Assembly (NCBI RefSeq): GCF_900637855.1
Contig: NZ_LR134440.1
Coordinates: forward strand, 1,116,001-1,180,000
Direction: 5' to 3'
DNA length: 64,000 bases
DNA from: Neisseria animaloris
GTDB lineage: Bacteria; Pseudomonadota; Gammaproteobacteria; Burkholderiales; Neisseriaceae
Shown here: piece after piece, positions 8,668-17,470 of the stretch
Layout of the letters: each line of letters starts with the position of its first letter
Position numbering within the stretch: the first letter of the stretch is position 1
Notes under the pieces: generated by a model
The model's database searches: none
The model's input: the letters and a program-made list of their open reading frames with translations, nothing else
What the model was told of the DNA's origin: nothing
Made by a program: the position numbers and the translations under genes

Positions 8668-9540
8668 ATGAAAAAAACCTACTTAATTTCCGCACTGATG
8701 TTAACCGCCTTAGCCGGCAGTTTGGCTGCCAAAACACTGGTTACCGTGAACGGCACCCCTATCGACAGCAAAACCATTGACGAACAAGTAAAAATGCTGC
8801 GAAGCCAAAACAAACAAATCCAAGACACTCCCATGTTGCGACGCGACTTGACCGAACGCCAGGTAATGCTGACGTTGACCAACCAAGAAGCCAAGCACCT
8901 CAAACTGGATCAAAGTGCCGAATATAAACAGGCACTCGAACAATCACGTGCCGCCGCCAAACAACAGGGAGCTGACAAACGTCCCCAGTTCAAACAACAA
9001 TGGGCCGCTTATGAAAGCGAATTACTGCATCAAGCCTTTATTGCCCATGTAGTACGCAGCAATCCCGTTCAAGAAAACGATGCCAAAGCCGCCTACGACG
9101 ATTACAGCAAATTCTATAAAGACAGCCAGGAAATCCAAATGGGCGAAATCATTACCCGTAGCAGCGGCGATGCCCAAAAAGCCATTGACGCCCTGAAAGC
9201 CAAACAAAGTTTCAAAACCGTCGCCTCCCGCTACACCATTGATCCGCAAGGTAAGCAAAACGGCGGTATTGCTCCGATTTACGTCAATCTAAAAGACTTG
9301 GAAGCCAATGCTCCCGCACTGTATACCGCAGTTAAAGACCTGAACAAAGGCGGCTACACACAACCGATACAAAGCGGTGACGGCCTATTCGGTATATTCT
9401 ATGTAAATGACAAACGAGCCTTCAATGTTCCGTCTTATGAAACCGCTAAAAACAACCTGATGCAGGATTTGCAGGCCGCCCGTGTTGATGCTGCCATCCA
9501 AGCCCTGTATCAAAAGGCCAAAATTCAAAACGCAAAATAA
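8668..9540 (+). CDS. Periplasmic parvulin-type peptidyl-prolyl isomerase
   Basis: A 290-residue secreted SurA/PrsA-like foldase. Residues 1-21 are a signal peptide (ISALMLTALAGSLAA), followed by an N-terminal chaperone segment with VTVNGTPIDSKTID. A parvulin domain spans about 150-245 (QMGEIITRSSGDAQKAIDAL, FKTVASRYTIDPQGKQNGG). A C-terminal helix completes it. It catalyses prolyl cis-trans isomerisation of proteins crossing the periplasm. The start has AAAGAG upstream. It corresponds to the meningococcal gene next to bolA and precedes a second, more divergent relative by 21 bases. Confidence 0.92.
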   Translation: MKKTYLISALMLTALAGSLAAKTLVTVNGTPIDSKTIDEQVKMLRSQNKQIQDTPMLRRDLTERQVMLTLTNQEAKHLKLDQSAEYKQALEQSRAAAKQQGADKRPQFKQQWAAYESELLHQAFIAHVVRSNPVQENDAKAAYDDYSKFYKDSQEIQMGEIITRSSGDAQKAIDALKAKQSFKTVASRYTIDPQGKQNGGIAPIYVNLKDLEANAPALYTAVKDLNKGGYTQPIQSGDGLFGIFYVNDKRAFNVPSYETAKNNLMQDLQAARVDAAIQALYQKAKIQNAK

Positions 9541-9561
9541 GTCCGAACCGGAAACCAACCA

Positions 9562-10320
9562 ATGAAACGCAAATACACCATTTTGATGAGTGCCATAATC
9601 GCAGCCACTACCGGATTCGCGATTGCCAAAGCTCCCGAAATCGAACGAGGGCGCATTGACAGCATGGTGGCCCAAGTATTGAAACAGGGCGACAACACCC
9701 CCCACTCCACTCAAAAACCCGACGGTGCAGCCATACGCAAAAACGTGATTGTCCAGCTGCAAAGTTTTGAAGTGCTGAAAAACGAAGCCTTCAAAATCGG
9801 CCTGAACAAAGACCCAGAAGTACAAAACCAGTGGAAAAATCTAGAGGCTCAGTTTTACGCTTCGCAATATGCCGCCTATCTGGAGCGCAACACCCAAGTG
9901 AACGAAGCCGACCTGCGTGCAGCCTACGACCGGCAAACCAATACGGTAAAACTCCAGCAAGTGCAATTTGCTACAGCAGCGGAAGCCCGCAGTGCACAAG
10001 AGTTGCTGCTGAAAGGTTTGTCGTTCGAAGAACTGATGAAACGCTATCCCAACCCCGAACAGGAATTTGACGAGTTCATTTTCCCGCAACAACTTCCTCC
10101 CGAATTAGGTCAAGTAATCGCCCCGATGACCCGCGGCCAAGTTACCGCTGACCCTGTTAAATTCAACGGCAAATTCTATCTGTTCAAACTGGCCGCCGTG
10201 GAACGCAGCCCCGAAGCACCTCCGTTTGCTCAAATCAAAGACCAGCTCACCCTTCAGGCCAAACAACAGAAGGTTCAAGAGCAAATCGAAAAACTGCTGA
10301 AAGAAAACGGTGTGAAGTAA
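9562..10320 (+). CDS. Second, divergent parvulin-like periplasmic protein
   Basis: A 252-residue protein with a signal peptide (MKRKYTILMSAIIAATTGFAIA) and the same architecture as its upstream neighbour: an N-terminal helical part and a C-terminal PpiC-like segment (VKLQQVQFATAAEARSAQ, LSFEELMKRYPNPEQEFDEF, KFYLFKLAAVERSPEAPPF). The PPIase core is shortened and several parvulin signature residues are missing, so chaperone activity is more likely than isomerase activity. It begins 21 bases after the upstream stop and is probably in the same operon. It looks like an old tandem duplication. Function is inferred from homology and context. Confidence 0.85.
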   Translation: MKRKYTILMSAIIAATTGFAIAKAPEIERGRIDSMVAQVLKQGDNTPHSTQKPDGAAIRKNVIVQLQSFEVLKNEAFKIGLNKDPEVQNQWKNLEAQFYASQYAAYLERNTQVNEADLRAAYDRQTNTVKLQQVQFATAAEARSAQELLLKGLSFEELMKRYPNPEQEFDEFIFPQQLPPELGQVIAPMTRGQVTADPVKFNGKFYLFKLAAVERSPEAPPFAQIKDQLTLQAKQQKVQEQIEKLLKENGVK

Positions 10321-10336
10321 TCCTTGCCGTTTCCCG

Positions 10337-10376
10337 CAGGCCGTCTGAAAGCACTGTCTTGTTTTCAGACGGCCTG
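10337..10376 (+). terminator. DUS inverted pair after the parvulin operon
   Basis: CAGGCCGTCTGAAA / TTTCAGACGGCCTG, a 14-bp stem 16 bases beyond the stop of the second parvulin gene. Confidence 0.75.
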
Positions 10377-10446
10377 TCCGCTTACCGGAACACCTGAAAC
10401 CGCCACCGCAAAACACCACGCCCCCCAAATCAAAACAACTGTTTTC

Positions 10447-10475
10447 TTGACAAGAACACCTGCCGATAAGATAAT
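10447..10475 (+). promoter_or_regulatory. Sigma-70 promoter of the rpsU transcription unit
   Basis: TTGACA (10447-10452), a 17-base spacer and GATAAT (10470-10475): a near-consensus promoter in the 352-base gap between the parvulin operon and rpsU. Transcription would start near 10482 and give an rpsU leader of about 190 bases. Confidence 0.8.
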
Positions 10476-10545
10476 TCAAAAATTCATTGCAACCGTTTTA
10501 TACGGTTGAACCTATTTCTACGGCAGCCGAACCATGCCGTTTCGT

Positions 10546-10620
10546 TAGGAGGTGATGTTTTACATCACGGCGCGTATCCCGCCGCAACAGCGATACGACA
10601 ACGAATCAATCCTATTTTAG
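10546..10620 (+). promoter_or_regulatory. rpsU leader: extended Shine-Dalgarno, small hairpin and 21-codon reading frame
   Basis: TAGGAGGTGATG (10546-10557) holds AGGAGGTGAT, which fully matches the anti-Shine-Dalgarno end of 16S rRNA. GTGATG (10552-10557) can pair with CATCAC (10563-10568) in a small hairpin. ATG 10555 opens a 21-codon frame (MFYITARIPPQQRYDNESIL, then F) ending at TAG 10618. The spacing from GGAGG to that ATG is too short for good initiation. This may be a regulatory leader for ribosomal protein S21; that is inference. Confidence 0.4.
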
Positions 10621-10672
10621 AAAGGCCGTCTGAAAACAGGCGCCCCAAACGAATTTATTTAAGGAAATAAAA

Positions 10673-10885
10673 ATGCCCGCTATCCGCGTAAAAGAAAACG
10701 AACCTTTTGAAGTTGCTATGCGCCGTTTCAAACGCGCCGTAGAAAAAACCGGCCTATTAACCGAACTGCGTGCCCGTGAAGCTTACGAAAAGCCGACTAC
10801 CGAGCGCAAACGCAAAAAAGCCGCTGCCGCAAAACGCCTGCAAAAACGTCTGCGCAGCCAACAACTACCTCCTAAAATGTACTAA
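10673..10885 (+). CDS. rpsU: 30S ribosomal protein bS21
   Basis: A 70-residue, highly basic ribosomal protein of the 30S platform, close to the anti-Shine-Dalgarno region, needed for initiation on natural mRNAs. Signatures are [20 protein letters not shown] near the start and a Lys/Arg-rich C-terminal half with [16 protein letters not shown]. Length is standard. TTAAGGAAATAAAA precedes the ATG. It heads the rpsU-yqeY-dnaG-rpoD block, transcribed from the promoter at 10447, and is followed by a hairpin that may act as a partial terminator to make S21 in excess over primase and sigma factor. Confidence 0.98.
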   Translation: MPAIRVKENEPFEVAMRRFKRAVEKTGLLTELRAREAYEKPTTERKRKKAAAAKRLQKRLRSQQLPPKMY

Positions 10886-10915
10886 TTACAGGCTTTACTC
10901 TGTAATCTAAGCAAG

Positions 10916-10948
10916 ACACACCGTAAGGCTCTGCCCTGCGGTGTTTTT
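10916..10948 (+). terminator. Intrinsic terminator between rpsU and yqeY
   Basis: ACACCG (10918-10923) pairs with CGGTGT (10939-10944) and is followed by TTTTT. It is probably leaky, as yqeY, dnaG and rpoD continue on the same strand. Confidence 0.75.
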
Positions 10949-11009
10949 GCCTTTATCCGATTTGCTCCGGCACTTTACTTTTTCATCCGATTTCCAAAGC
11001 GAACGCAAT

Positions 11010-11456
11010 ATGACCCTGAAAGAGCAACTCACCGAAGACATGAAAACCGCCATGCGCAACAAAGACGGCATCACTCTATCTACCGTGCGCCTGATCAATG
11101 CCGCTATCAAACAATATGAAGTCGACGAGCGGAGCGAAGCCGATGATGCCAAAATCACCACCATCCTGACCAAAATGGTCAAACAGCGCAAAGACAGCGC
11201 CAAAATCTACACCGATGCCGGCCGCAATGATTTGGCCGACAAAGAAAATGCCGAAATCGACGTACTCAACCGCTATCTGCCGCAGATGATGTCCGCCGAC
11301 GAAATCCGTGCCGCCGTCGATGCCGCCATCGCTCAAACCGGCGCGTCCGGCATGGCCGACATGGGTAAAGTCATGGGCATTTTGAAAACCGATCTTGCCG
11401 GCAAAGCCGATATGGGCGAAGTCAACAAAATCCTAAAAGCGGCACTTACCGCCTAA
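11010..11456 (+). CDS. GatB/YqeY domain-containing protein
   Basis: A 148-residue YqeY-family protein related to the C-terminal tRNA-binding domain of amidotransferase subunit GatB. Signatures: MTLKEQLTEDMKTAMRNKD, STVRLINAAIKQYEVDER, VKQRKDSAKIYTDAGR and LNRYLPQMM. ATG 11010 is chosen since it starts this conserved N-terminus; a longer frame to 10941 would include the rpsU terminator. It lies between rpsU and dnaG, its usual place in many bacteria. Exact role unknown; a tRNA-linked function is inferred. Confidence 0.93.
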   Translation: MTLKEQLTEDMKTAMRNKDGITLSTVRLINAAIKQYEVDERSEADDAKITTILTKMVKQRKDSAKIYTDAGRNDLADKENAEIDVLNRYLPQMMSADEIRAAVDAAIAQTGASGMADMGKVMGILKTDLAGKADMGEVNKILKAALTA

Positions 11457-11466
11457 CACATAAGCA

Positions 11467-11498
11467 GAGGCCGTCTGAAAACTTTTTCAGACGGCCTC
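11467..11498 (+). terminator. DUS inverted pair between yqeY and dnaG
   Basis: GAGGCCGTCTGAAAA and TTTTCAGACGGCCTC form a 15-bp stem just upstream of dnaG (start 11511). With no strong T run it may attenuate rather than end transcription. Confidence 0.6.
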
Positions 11499-11510
11499 CG
11501 ACAGAGAACC

Positions 11511-13286
11511 ATGATACCCAGCGAATTCATAGACGAGCTGCTCGCCAAAATTGATATTGTCGATATTATCGACGAACATGTTCCGCTGAAAAAAGGCGGC
11601 GTGAACTATATGGCCTGCTGCCCGTTCCATAAAGAAAAATCGCCATCGTTTTCCGTGAGCCCGCAGAAACAGTTTTACCACTGTTTCGGCTGTGGCGCAC
11701 ACGGTTCAGCCATCGGGTTCATCATGGAATACCAAGGTTTGAGCTTTACCGAAGCTGTACAATATCTGGCCGACCGCGTAGGAATGACCGTACCTCGTGC
11801 GCGAGGCAGACAGGATAACCCCGAAGCGGTGCGCAAGCGTAAAAAAAAGCAGCAAACGCTGGAAGAAACCACCGAAACTGCTGCTGCATTCTATACACAG
11901 CAATTAAAGCAAAACCAACGAGCACAAACCTATCTGAATCAACGCGGCTTAAGCCTCGAAGTCATCGAGCACTACGGTTTGGGTTACGCCCCCGACGGCT
12001 GGCAGCCGCTTGCACAAGTATTTAATCCCTACCCCAGCACGCCGCTGATGGAAAGCGGGATGGTAATTGAAAAAGACGGCAAGCATTACGACCGCTTCCG
12101 CGACCGCGTCATGTTTCCCATCCGCAACCAGCGCGGGCAAGTAATCGGCTTCGGCGGACGCATCCTCGACAAAGGTGAACCCAAATACCTGAATTCGCCC
12201 GAAACACCGCTATTCGACAAGGGGCGCAACCTTTACGGTTTGCACGAAGGCCGTGCCGCCATCAAAGAAGCGGGGCGTATTTTAGTGGTAGAAGGCTATA
12301 TGGATGTGGTTGCACTGGCACAATTCGGCATCGGTTACAGTGTCGCATCGCTCGGCACCGCCACCACCGCCGACCACATCAAACTGCTGATGCGCCAAAC
12401 CGACAGCATTTATTTCTGCTTCGACGGCGACCGGGCAGGACGAAAAGCTGCATGGCGTGCATTGGAAAACGCCCTGCCGCAATTGAAAGACGACAAATCG
12501 CTGCATTTCCTGTTTCTGCCGGAAGAGCACGATCCCGACAGCTATATCCGTGCTTACGGCAAAGAGCGGTTTGAAAATGCCCTGTTGAATCAAAGCAAAC
12601 CCCTGTCGGAATACTTCTGGAAAGCTCTTTCAGACGGCCTCAACCTGAATACACAAGAAGGCAAAGCGGAATTAGTCAAAACCAGTTCACCCCTATTGGC
12701 ACAAATAACCACCCCTGCACTAGGCTTCCTGCTTAAGCAGAAGTTAAGTGAAATAGTCGGCATCGAACCCGACGATCTGACCCGCCTGCTGGGACAGGAA
12801 GCGCCGAAACGACAAGCCAAACAAAAAAACTACAAGCTGCCTCAGGAAACCTTCCGGCAGCCGCAAATGTCCACACTGGTACAAAGACAAATCCGCAGCC
12901 TCTTGATAAATCCGGCATGGGCTGCATATATAGATTTGCCCGAATATCTGGTACTCACAGGCGATTTCGCCTGTTTGGCGAATTTGGCCGAATTGATCAA
13001 AAGCCTCCCTACGCCACCCAACAGCGCACAAATTTTGGAACACATGCGCGGCACCCCTTACGAAGCCGCGCTCAACCAAATTTTCCAAAACGCGCTCAAC
13101 TCCCCCGAGGAATGGGAAAGCAGCAGTGAAGAAGATTGTGAAAACTTCAAGCTCGGCATGAAAAAGTTGCTAAATGAGTTAAAATACGCACAAATCGATA
13201 TACTGAAACAAAAAAGCCTTCAAACAGGTCTGAGCGATGGAGAGAAAAAACTTCTGCTTACTTTATTGACATCTGCAACACGCTGA
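11511..13286 (+). CDS. dnaG: DNA primase
   Basis: A 591-residue primase that lays RNA primers at the replication fork. The N-terminal CHC2 zinc finger is complete (Cys37, His40, Cys58, Cys61). The catalytic core has the basic/RNAP motif VMFPIRNQRGQVIGFGGR, the TOPRIM glutamate in VVEGYMDVVALAQFG and acidic CFDGDRAGRKAAWRA. The C-terminal third binds helicase DnaB. The start ATG sits 13 bases after a DUS hairpin, with AGAGA upstream. An uptake sequence lies inside the frame near 12627. Part of the rpsU-yqeY-dnaG-rpoD macromolecular synthesis cluster. Confidence 0.97.
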   Translation: MIPSEFIDELLAKIDIVDIIDEHVPLKKGGVNYMACCPFHKEKSPSFSVSPQKQFYHCFGCGAHGSAIGFIMEYQGLSFTEAVQYLADRVGMTVPRARGRQDNPEAVRKRKKKQQTLEETTETAAAFYTQQLKQNQRAQTYLNQRGLSLEVIEHYGLGYAPDGWQPLAQVFNPYPSTPLMESGMVIEKDGKHYDRFRDRVMFPIRNQRGQVIGFGGRILDKGEPKYLNSPETPLFDKGRNLYGLHEGRAAIKEAGRILVVEGYMDVVALAQFGIGYSVASLGTATTADHIKLLMRQTDSIYFCFDGDRAGRKAAWRALENALPQLKDDKSLHFLFLPEEHDPDSYIRAYGKERFENALLNQSKPLSEYFWKALSDGLNLNTQEGKAELVKTSSPLLAQITTPALGFLLKQKLSEIVGIEPDDLTRLLGQEAPKRQAKQKNYKLPQETFRQPQMSTLVQRQIRSLLINPAWAAYIDLPEYLVLTGDFACLANLAELIKSLPTPPNSAQILEHMRGTPYEAALNQIFQNALNSPEEWESSSEEDCENFKLGMKKLLNELKYAQIDILKQKSLQTGLSDGEKKLLLTLLTSATR

Positions 13287-13291
13287 TTTTC

Positions 13292-13373
13292 CGGCCGTCT
13301 GAAAACATACCCTGCTGCAACCGAGTCGTTTGGACCTATCGCAGAATACCCGTTTTCATCTTTTCAGACGGCC
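13292..13373 (+). terminator. Widely spaced DUS pair between dnaG and rpoD
   Basis: CGGCCGTCTGAAAA (13292-13305) and TTTTCAGACGGCC (13361-13373) are complementary, but 55 bases apart and without a T run. Could form a large hairpin that tunes the dnaG/rpoD ratio. Confidence 0.4.
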
Positions 13374-13430
13374 TCGACAGACAGTTGCCTTTCCAATCAC
13401 GGAAACCCGCTAACCCGTTTTATCATAGAG

Positions 13431-15392
13431 ATGACTATGTCTATCAAAAACACTAACGACAACGAATACGAAGAACAAAACGACAACCGCCCGCTTACGC
13501 TCGAAGAGCAGCGGGCGCGTTTGCGACAGCTCATTATCATGGGCAAAGAACGCGGTTACATCACCTATTCCGAAATCAATGACGCCTTGCCCGACGACAT
13601 GTCGGATGCCGATCAGATCGACAACATTGTCAGCATGATTTCCGGTTTAGGCATCCAAGTAACCGAACAAGCGCCCGATGCCGAAGAAATGTTGATGAGC
13701 GACAACACCGCCGGCTTGACCGACGATGATGCCGTTGCGGAGGCCGAAGCCGCCCTTTCCAGCGTAGACAGCGAATTCGGCCGCACCACCGACCCTGTGC
13801 GCATGTATATGCGGGAAATGGGCCAAGTCGACCTGCTGACCCGCGAAGATGAAATCATCATCGCCAAAAAAATCGAAAATGCCCTGAAAAACATGGTACA
13901 GGCTATCTCTGCCTGCCCCGGTTCGATTGCCGAAATTTTGGAGCTGATCAAACGCATCCGCGAAGATGAAATCAAAGTAGACGAAGTTGTCGAAGCCATC
14001 ATCGATCCCAACGAGGTATTGCTGAACGAATTGGGCTTGGGTCATCTGGAAACCAATACCCCCATCGACAGCGGCAATGACAGTGATAACGATGACGGCG
14101 ATAGTGATGATGACAGCGACAGCGACGACGAAAGCAGTGCCGAAGCCATTGCCGCCACCAATTTGGAAGAATTGAAGCAAAAAGTGCTGGAGCATTTCGA
14201 GCGTATCCAAGCCGATTACGACAAAATGATTGCCGCCCTCAACAAGCACGACAGCCGCCATGCCGCCTATCTGGAGCACCGTGATGCCATTGCCTCCAAA
14301 TTACTGGAGGTACGCTTCGCCACCCGCCAAATCGAAAGCTTGAGCAGCAGCCTGCGTGAACGTGTCGAAAATATCCGCAAACTGGAACGTGAAATCCGCG
14401 ATATCTGTCTCGAACGTGTACATATGGATCGCGACTACTTCATCAGCTACTTCCTGCCGGAAATCACGCGTTTGGACTGGGTGGAAGAAGAAGTGGGCAA
14501 AGGAAAAGTATGGAGCAACGCCCTCGACCGTTTCCGCCACGCCATCATCGAGAAGCAAACCGCTCTTTCCGATATGGAAACCGAAACCCGTATTTCCATC
14601 GACGAGTTAAAAGAGATCAATAAAAACATGGTTATCAGCGAGAAAGAAACCGCTGCCGCCAAGCAGGAAATGATTCAGGCCAACTTGCGTTTGGTGATTT
14701 CGATTGCGAAAAAATACACCAACCGCGGCCTGCAGTTTCTCGATTTGATTCAGGAAGGCAATATCGGCCTGATGAAAGCGGTAGATAAATTCGAATACCG
14801 CCGCGGCTATAAGTTCTCAACCTATGCCACTTGGTGGATCCGCCAAGCCATCACCCGCTCGATTGCCGACCAAGCGCGTACCATCCGTATTCCGGTTCAC
14901 ATGATTGAAACCATCAACAAAATGAACCGCATTTCGCGCCAATATCTGCAAGAAACTGGCGAAGAACCGGATTCAGCCAAACTGGCCGAACTGATGGAAA
15001 TGCCCGAAGACAAAATCCGCAAGATCATGAAAATCGCCAAAGAGCCGATTTCTATGGAAACCCCCATCGGTGATGACGACGATTCGCATTTGGGCGATTT
15101 CATCGAAGATGTCAACAATGTTGCCCCGGCAGACGCAGCCATGTATTCGAGCCTGCATGAGGTTACCAAAGAAGTGCTGGAAAGCCTCACTCCGCGCGAA
15201 GCCAAAGTATTGCGTATGCGCTTCGGTATCGACATGAATACCGACCACACGCTGGAAGAAGTGGGCAAACAGTTCGACGTAACCCGCGAGCGTATCCGTC
15301 AAATCGAAGCAAAAGCCTTGCGCAAACTGCGCCACCCGACCCGCAGCGACCGCTTGCGCAGCTTCTTGGACAGCGAAGAGAACAAACAGTAA
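13431..15392 (+). CDS. rpoD: RNA polymerase primary sigma factor sigma-70
   Basis: A 653-residue housekeeping sigma factor. Order: region 1.1 ([20 protein letters not shown]), region 1.2 ([21 protein letters not shown]), a long non-conserved region, region 2 ([39 protein letters not shown]), region 3 ([17 protein letters not shown]) and region 4 ([20 protein letters not shown]). Region 2.4 [10 protein letters not shown] reads -10 elements and the region 4 helix-turn-helix reads -35. The non-conserved region has a striking Asp/Ser tract at about residues 212-238. ATG 13431 and 13437 are both possible; the second gives MSIKN and fits relatives equally well. Confidence 0.97.
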   Translation: MTMSIKNTNDNEYEEQNDNRPLTLEEQRARLRQLIIMGKERGYITYSEINDALPDDMSDADQIDNIVSMISGLGIQVTEQAPDAEEMLMSDNTAGLTDDDAVAEAEAALSSVDSEFGRTTDPVRMYMREMGQVDLLTREDEIIIAKKIENALKNMVQAISACPGSIAEILELIKRIREDEIKVDEVVEAIIDPNEVLLNELGLGHLETNTPIDSGNDSDNDDGDSDDDSDSDDESSAEAIAATNLEELKQKVLEHFERIQADYDKMIAALNKHDSRHAAYLEHRDAIASKLLEVRFATRQIESLSSSLRERVENIRKLEREIRDICLERVHMDRDYFISYFLPEITRLDWVEEEVGKGKVWSNALDRFRHAIIEKQTALSDMETETRISIDELKEINKNMVISEKETAAAKQEMIQANLRLVISIAKKYTNRGLQFLDLIQEGNIGLMKAVDKFEYRRGYKFSTYATWWIRQAITRSIADQARTIRIPVHMIETINKMNRISRQYLQETGEEPDSAKLAELMEMPEDKIRKIMKIAKEPISMETPIGDDDDSHLGDFIEDVNNVAPADAAMYSSLHEVTKEVLESLTPREAKVLRMRFGIDMNTDHTLEEVGKQFDVTRERIRQIEAKALRKLRHPTRSDRLRSFLDSEENKQ

Positions 15393-15406
15393 ACGGCATC
15401 CCAATT

Positions 15407-15439
15407 AAAACGCAGATCTCTATCCGATCTGCGTTTTTT
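15407..15439 (+). terminator. Intrinsic terminator of rpoD
   Basis: AAAACGCAGATC / GATCTGCGTTTT forms a 12-bp stem with a 7-base loop followed by T's. A classic Rho-independent terminator, unlike the DUS type used elsewhere. An AT-dialect uptake sequence follows at 15449-15460. Confidence 0.92.
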
Positions 15440-15670
15440 ATATACTTTTTCAGACGGCATTGTTTTTTATCAAATTAAATTCATTAACAAGAAAACAAAT
15501 ATTTTTTATCCTGCAAAGCTACAAATATTTCATTCTATTGTATATTTAGCCTATACAGCAATTTAATGAAAATGCTGACAACATTAAAACAGCAATTTTT
15601 TGGTATAAAGTCCCGTTTTAAAATGATAAAATCAGAAAAATCCCCCAACCCGGTTTATAAAGGATAAATT

Positions 15671-17179
15671 ATGGCTAGTGTATTGATTGTTCCCGTTTCA
15701 ACCCGTTCCGACGGCTGGGCCGTTACCCAAGCCGTTGCCGCTGCATTGCCTGATAGCGCAATTGTCCGCGCGATTGACGAAACAGGTGAAGCAGAAAAAT
15801 TACTGAGTGCCGGCAAAGGCGACGATTGGCTTGATTCTCTGGTTACCCAAGTATCCGGCCTTAATAATGAAAATATTATCATTAAAGGCATTAAACCCGA
15901 TGCCGAAAAAATCTTCCTCTCGACTCAAAACGTAGAACTCGCATTGTCACTGGATGCCAACGTTGTATTCTCTGTATTCTCCGATAACGGCGATGTCGAC
16001 TACTTGGTAAACAAACTGAACATTGCCAAACAAGCCTATGCCACGGCTCCCGGCGTATTGGCAGGTTTCATTTTAGACGGTTCGGACGAAGGCATCGGAG
16101 CCTCAGTAGCGGAAAAAACCGGCCTGAGCTATTTCGGTTCCGTTGATAAAATCGTGAACACCGATTTACTACTGAAAAAAACCGGCCGCATGTCGCCTGC
16201 ACAATTCCGCGTGAACATGATGGAATCAGCCCGCAAAGCCAACAAACGCATCGTATTGCCCGAAGGTGCCGAACCGCGCACCGTACAAGCTGCGGCAATT
16301 TGCCATGAAAAAGGCCTTGCCCGCTGCGTGTTGCTGGCTCCCCGTGCCGAAGTGGAAGCCGTAGCTAAAGAGCGCCACATTACTTTGCCTGACTCTTTGG
16401 AAATCATCGACCCGGCCACCTTAATCGACCAATACGTCGAGCCGATGTGCGAGCTGCGTAAGAGCAAAGGCTTAACACCCGAACAAGCCCGCGAACAACT
16501 GCAAGACACCGTTGTACTCGGCACCATGATGATGGCGCAAGACCATGTGGACGGTTTGGTATCCGGTGCGGTACACACCACCGCCAACACCATCCGCCCC
16601 GCCCTGCAACTGATCAAAACCGCTCCCGGTGCCAGCTTGGTATCCAGCGTATTCTTCATGCTGCTGCCCAACCAAGTGCTGGTTTACGGCGACTGCGCAG
16701 TGAATCCCGAGCCGACTGCCGAGCAACTGGCCGATATCGCCATCCAATCAGCCGATTCTGCCAAAGCCTTCGGCATTCCGCCCAAAGTAGCGATGATTTC
16801 CTACTCTACCGGCACATCAGGCTCAGGCCCTGCCGTGGACAAAGTGATTCAGGCTACCAACCTTGTACGTGAAAAACGCCCCGATCTTGATGTAGACGGG
16901 CCCCTGCAATACGATGCCGCCACTGTGCCGAGCGTAGCCAAATCCAAAGCGCCCGACAGCAAAGTGGCCGGACAAGCCACCGTACTGGTATTTCCCGATC
17001 TGAACACCGGCAACTGCACCTACAAAGCAGTACAGCGCAACGCCAATGTATTGAGCGTAGGTCCGATGCTGCAAGGTTTACGCAAACCGGTAAATGATCT
17101 TTCCCGAGGTGCTTTGGTAGATGATATTGTCTACACTATTGCTCTGACTGCTATCCAAGCCGTACAGATGGATAGATAA
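15671..17179 (+). CDS. pta: Phosphate acetyltransferase
   Basis: A 502-residue enzyme that converts acetyl-CoA and phosphate to acetyl phosphate, the first half of the acetate pathway. The N-terminal 170 residues carry a P-loop-like/DRTGG-type regulatory region that is shorter than in E. coli (714 residues). The C-terminal PTA_PTB domain starts near [21 protein letters not shown] and has [36 protein letters not shown] and the terminal CoA-binding [33 protein letters not shown] precedes the ATG. It stands alone; ackA is not adjacent. Confidence 0.95.
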   Translation: MASVLIVPVSTRSDGWAVTQAVAAALPDSAIVRAIDETGEAEKLLSAGKGDDWLDSLVTQVSGLNNENIIIKGIKPDAEKIFLSTQNVELALSLDANVVFSVFSDNGDVDYLVNKLNIAKQAYATAPGVLAGFILDGSDEGIGASVAEKTGLSYFGSVDKIVNTDLLLKKTGRMSPAQFRVNMMESARKANKRIVLPEGAEPRTVQAAAICHEKGLARCVLLAPRAEVEAVAKERHITLPDSLEIIDPATLIDQYVEPMCELRKSKGLTPEQAREQLQDTVVLGTMMMAQDHVDGLVSGAVHTTANTIRPALQLIKTAPGASLVSSVFFMLLPNQVLVYGDCAVNPEPTAEQLADIAIQSADSAKAFGIPPKVAMISYSTGTSGSGPAVDKVIQATNLVREKRPDLDVDGPLQYDAATVPSVAKSKAPDSKVAGQATVLVFPDLNTGNCTYKAVQRNANVLSVGPMLQGLRKPVNDLSRGALVDDIVYTIALTAIQAVQMDR

Positions 17180-17201
17180 AAGCTGTTTAAAATATATAAA
17201 C

Positions 17202-17238
17202 AGGCCGTCTGAAAATATTCAGACGGCCTTTTGTTTTT
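17202..17238 (+). terminator. DUS-type terminator of pta
   Basis: AGGCCGTCTGAA (17202-17213) / TTCAGACGGCCT (17218-17229) with a 4-base loop, then TTTTGTTTTT. Confidence 0.9.
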
Positions 17239-17408
17239 ATTAAGATAAATTAAGCACACAGACATACACTGAAATAAGAATTTTACAAAAATTGGATAAA
17301 TCTTATTTGAAATATTTACAATGCCTCAAGCCGTAAATGCTGCCATTACCAATTAAATAGTAAACAGCGTATGTTCCCCCGATATATCGTTTCAGTTATC
17401 GGGGAAAA

Positions 17409-17452
17409 GTAACAAGGCCGTCTGAAACACAGGTTTCAGACGGCCTTGTTAC
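17409..17452 (-). terminator. Perfect 20-bp DUS hairpin, terminator of norB
   Basis: GTAACAAGGCCGTCTGAAAC / GTTTCAGACGGCCTTGTTAC: 20 perfectly paired bases with a 4-base loop, 19 bases past the norB stop. Confidence 0.85.
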
Positions 17453-17470
17453 AGTATCGGAACCTGATGA

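Noticed and set aside
13647-14279. Long minus-strand reading frame opposite rpoD
   Set aside because: It mirrors codons of the sigma factor's acidic region and has no ribosome site or family resemblance. The same applies to the many frames antisense to dnaG, lpd, acnB and pheA.
17409-17452. Long DUS inverted repeats taken as insertion sequence ends
   Set aside because: They occur singly after gene ends, enclose no transposase and fit the well-known double use of uptake sequences as terminators.
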